Assembly (NCBI GenBank): GCA_029858845.1
Contig: JAOUEG010000138.1
Span: 1-5,513 of the forward strand
Direction of reading: 5' to 3'
Length of the DNA: 5,513 nt
From: Chloroflexota bacterium
GTDB taxonomy: Bacteria; Chloroflexota; Limnocylindria; Limnocylindrales; CSP1-4
In this document: positions 5,361 to 5,513 of the stretch, piece after piece
Position numbering within the stretch: the stretch's first letter is position 1
Layout: every line of letters starts with the position of its first letter
The notes under the pieces: generated by a model
Seen by the model: the letters and a program-made list of their open reading frames with translations, nothing else
Database searches by the model: none
Told to the model about the DNA's origin: nothing
Made by a program: the position numbers and the translations under genes

Positions 5361-5513
5361 TCAGTCCGATTCGGCCGCGGCGACGAGGATCCTGGCCGCC
5401 TCAACGCAATCGTCACGCGTCACGTCGAGATGGGTGACGGCGCGGATGCTGCGCGGGCCGAACGCGAAGGTCAGCACGCCGGCTGCCCTAGCGCGCGCGA
5501 CCAGGGTGGCGGC
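5361..5513 (-). CDS. L-threonine aldolase family protein, C-terminal 50 residues, cut by window edge
   Basis: The visible end of a PLP-dependent fold-type I enzyme that most resembles low-specificity L-threonine aldolase (GLY1/LtaE type), which cleaves threonine or allo-threonine to glycine and acetaldehyde. The recognisable part is AAGVLTFAFGPRSIRAVTHL, followed by DVTRDDCVEAARILV, the usual C-terminal small-domain strand and helix. The stop is TGA at 5363-5361. The PLP lysine and the rest of the enzyme lie outside the window, so integrity cannot be judged. It converges with the decayed epimerase, whose remnant ends about 15 bases away. Another PLP enzyme of the same fold is possible but less likely. 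Confidence 0.75.
   Translation of the reverse strand, partial: AATLVARARAAGVLTFAFGPRSIRAVTHLDVTRDDCVEAARILVAAAESD

Overview
The window is GC-rich, densely coded bacterial DNA with long spurious antisense frames. The overall style suggests a soil or freshwater Chloroflexota (Limnocylindria-like) or an actinobacterium: a non-pyrrolysine MttB-family gene, an actinobacterial-type short-linker histidine kinase, a GlgX and an L-threonine aldolase, plus TANNNT -10-like boxes placed directly before start codons. This placement is an inference from style. No rRNA, tRNA, CRISPR array, insertion sequence or obvious defence or mobile system is visible.

Layout. (1) Positions 1-873, minus strand: the N-terminal 291 codons of a glycogen debranching enzyme (GlgX), cut by the window edge just before the first GH13 catalytic motif. 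It appears to begin at a non-canonical ATC codon behind a good Shine-Dalgarno, with a recognisable promoter in the 183-bp gap upstream. (2) Positions 1057-2589, minus strand: a complete 510-residue trimethylamine methyltransferase (MttB) family protein with no internal amber codon and no corrinoid-protein partner in view. (3) Positions 2590-2872: a divergent intergenic region. It holds two TANNNT boxes close to the flanking start codons, an 11-bp-period direct repeat of the OmpR/PhoB operator type, an imperfect inverted repeat, and a possible 25-codon leader ORF with a strong ribosome binding site. (4) Positions 2873-4934, plus strand: an OmpR-family response regulator and a membrane histidine kinase, overlapping by 8 bases and forming one two-component operon. 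(5) Positions 5028-5345, plus strand: a decayed NAD-dependent epimerase/dehydratase, recognisable as five conserved fragments in three frames with two large internal deletions. (6) Positions 5361-5513, minus strand: the C-terminal 50 codons of an L-threonine aldolase family protein, convergent with the pseudogene.

Functionally the window is mixed: glycogen breakdown, a methylamine- or betaine-type demethylase homologue of unknown substrate, and a two-component sensor of unknown signal. The divergent arrangement of the MttB-like gene and the two-component operon around a candidate operator raises the possibility that the regulator controls itself and/or the methyltransferase. I see no clearly new multi-gene system. 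The most noteworthy items are the ATC start of glgX, the epimerase gene in decay, and the regulatory content of the 2590-2872 region.
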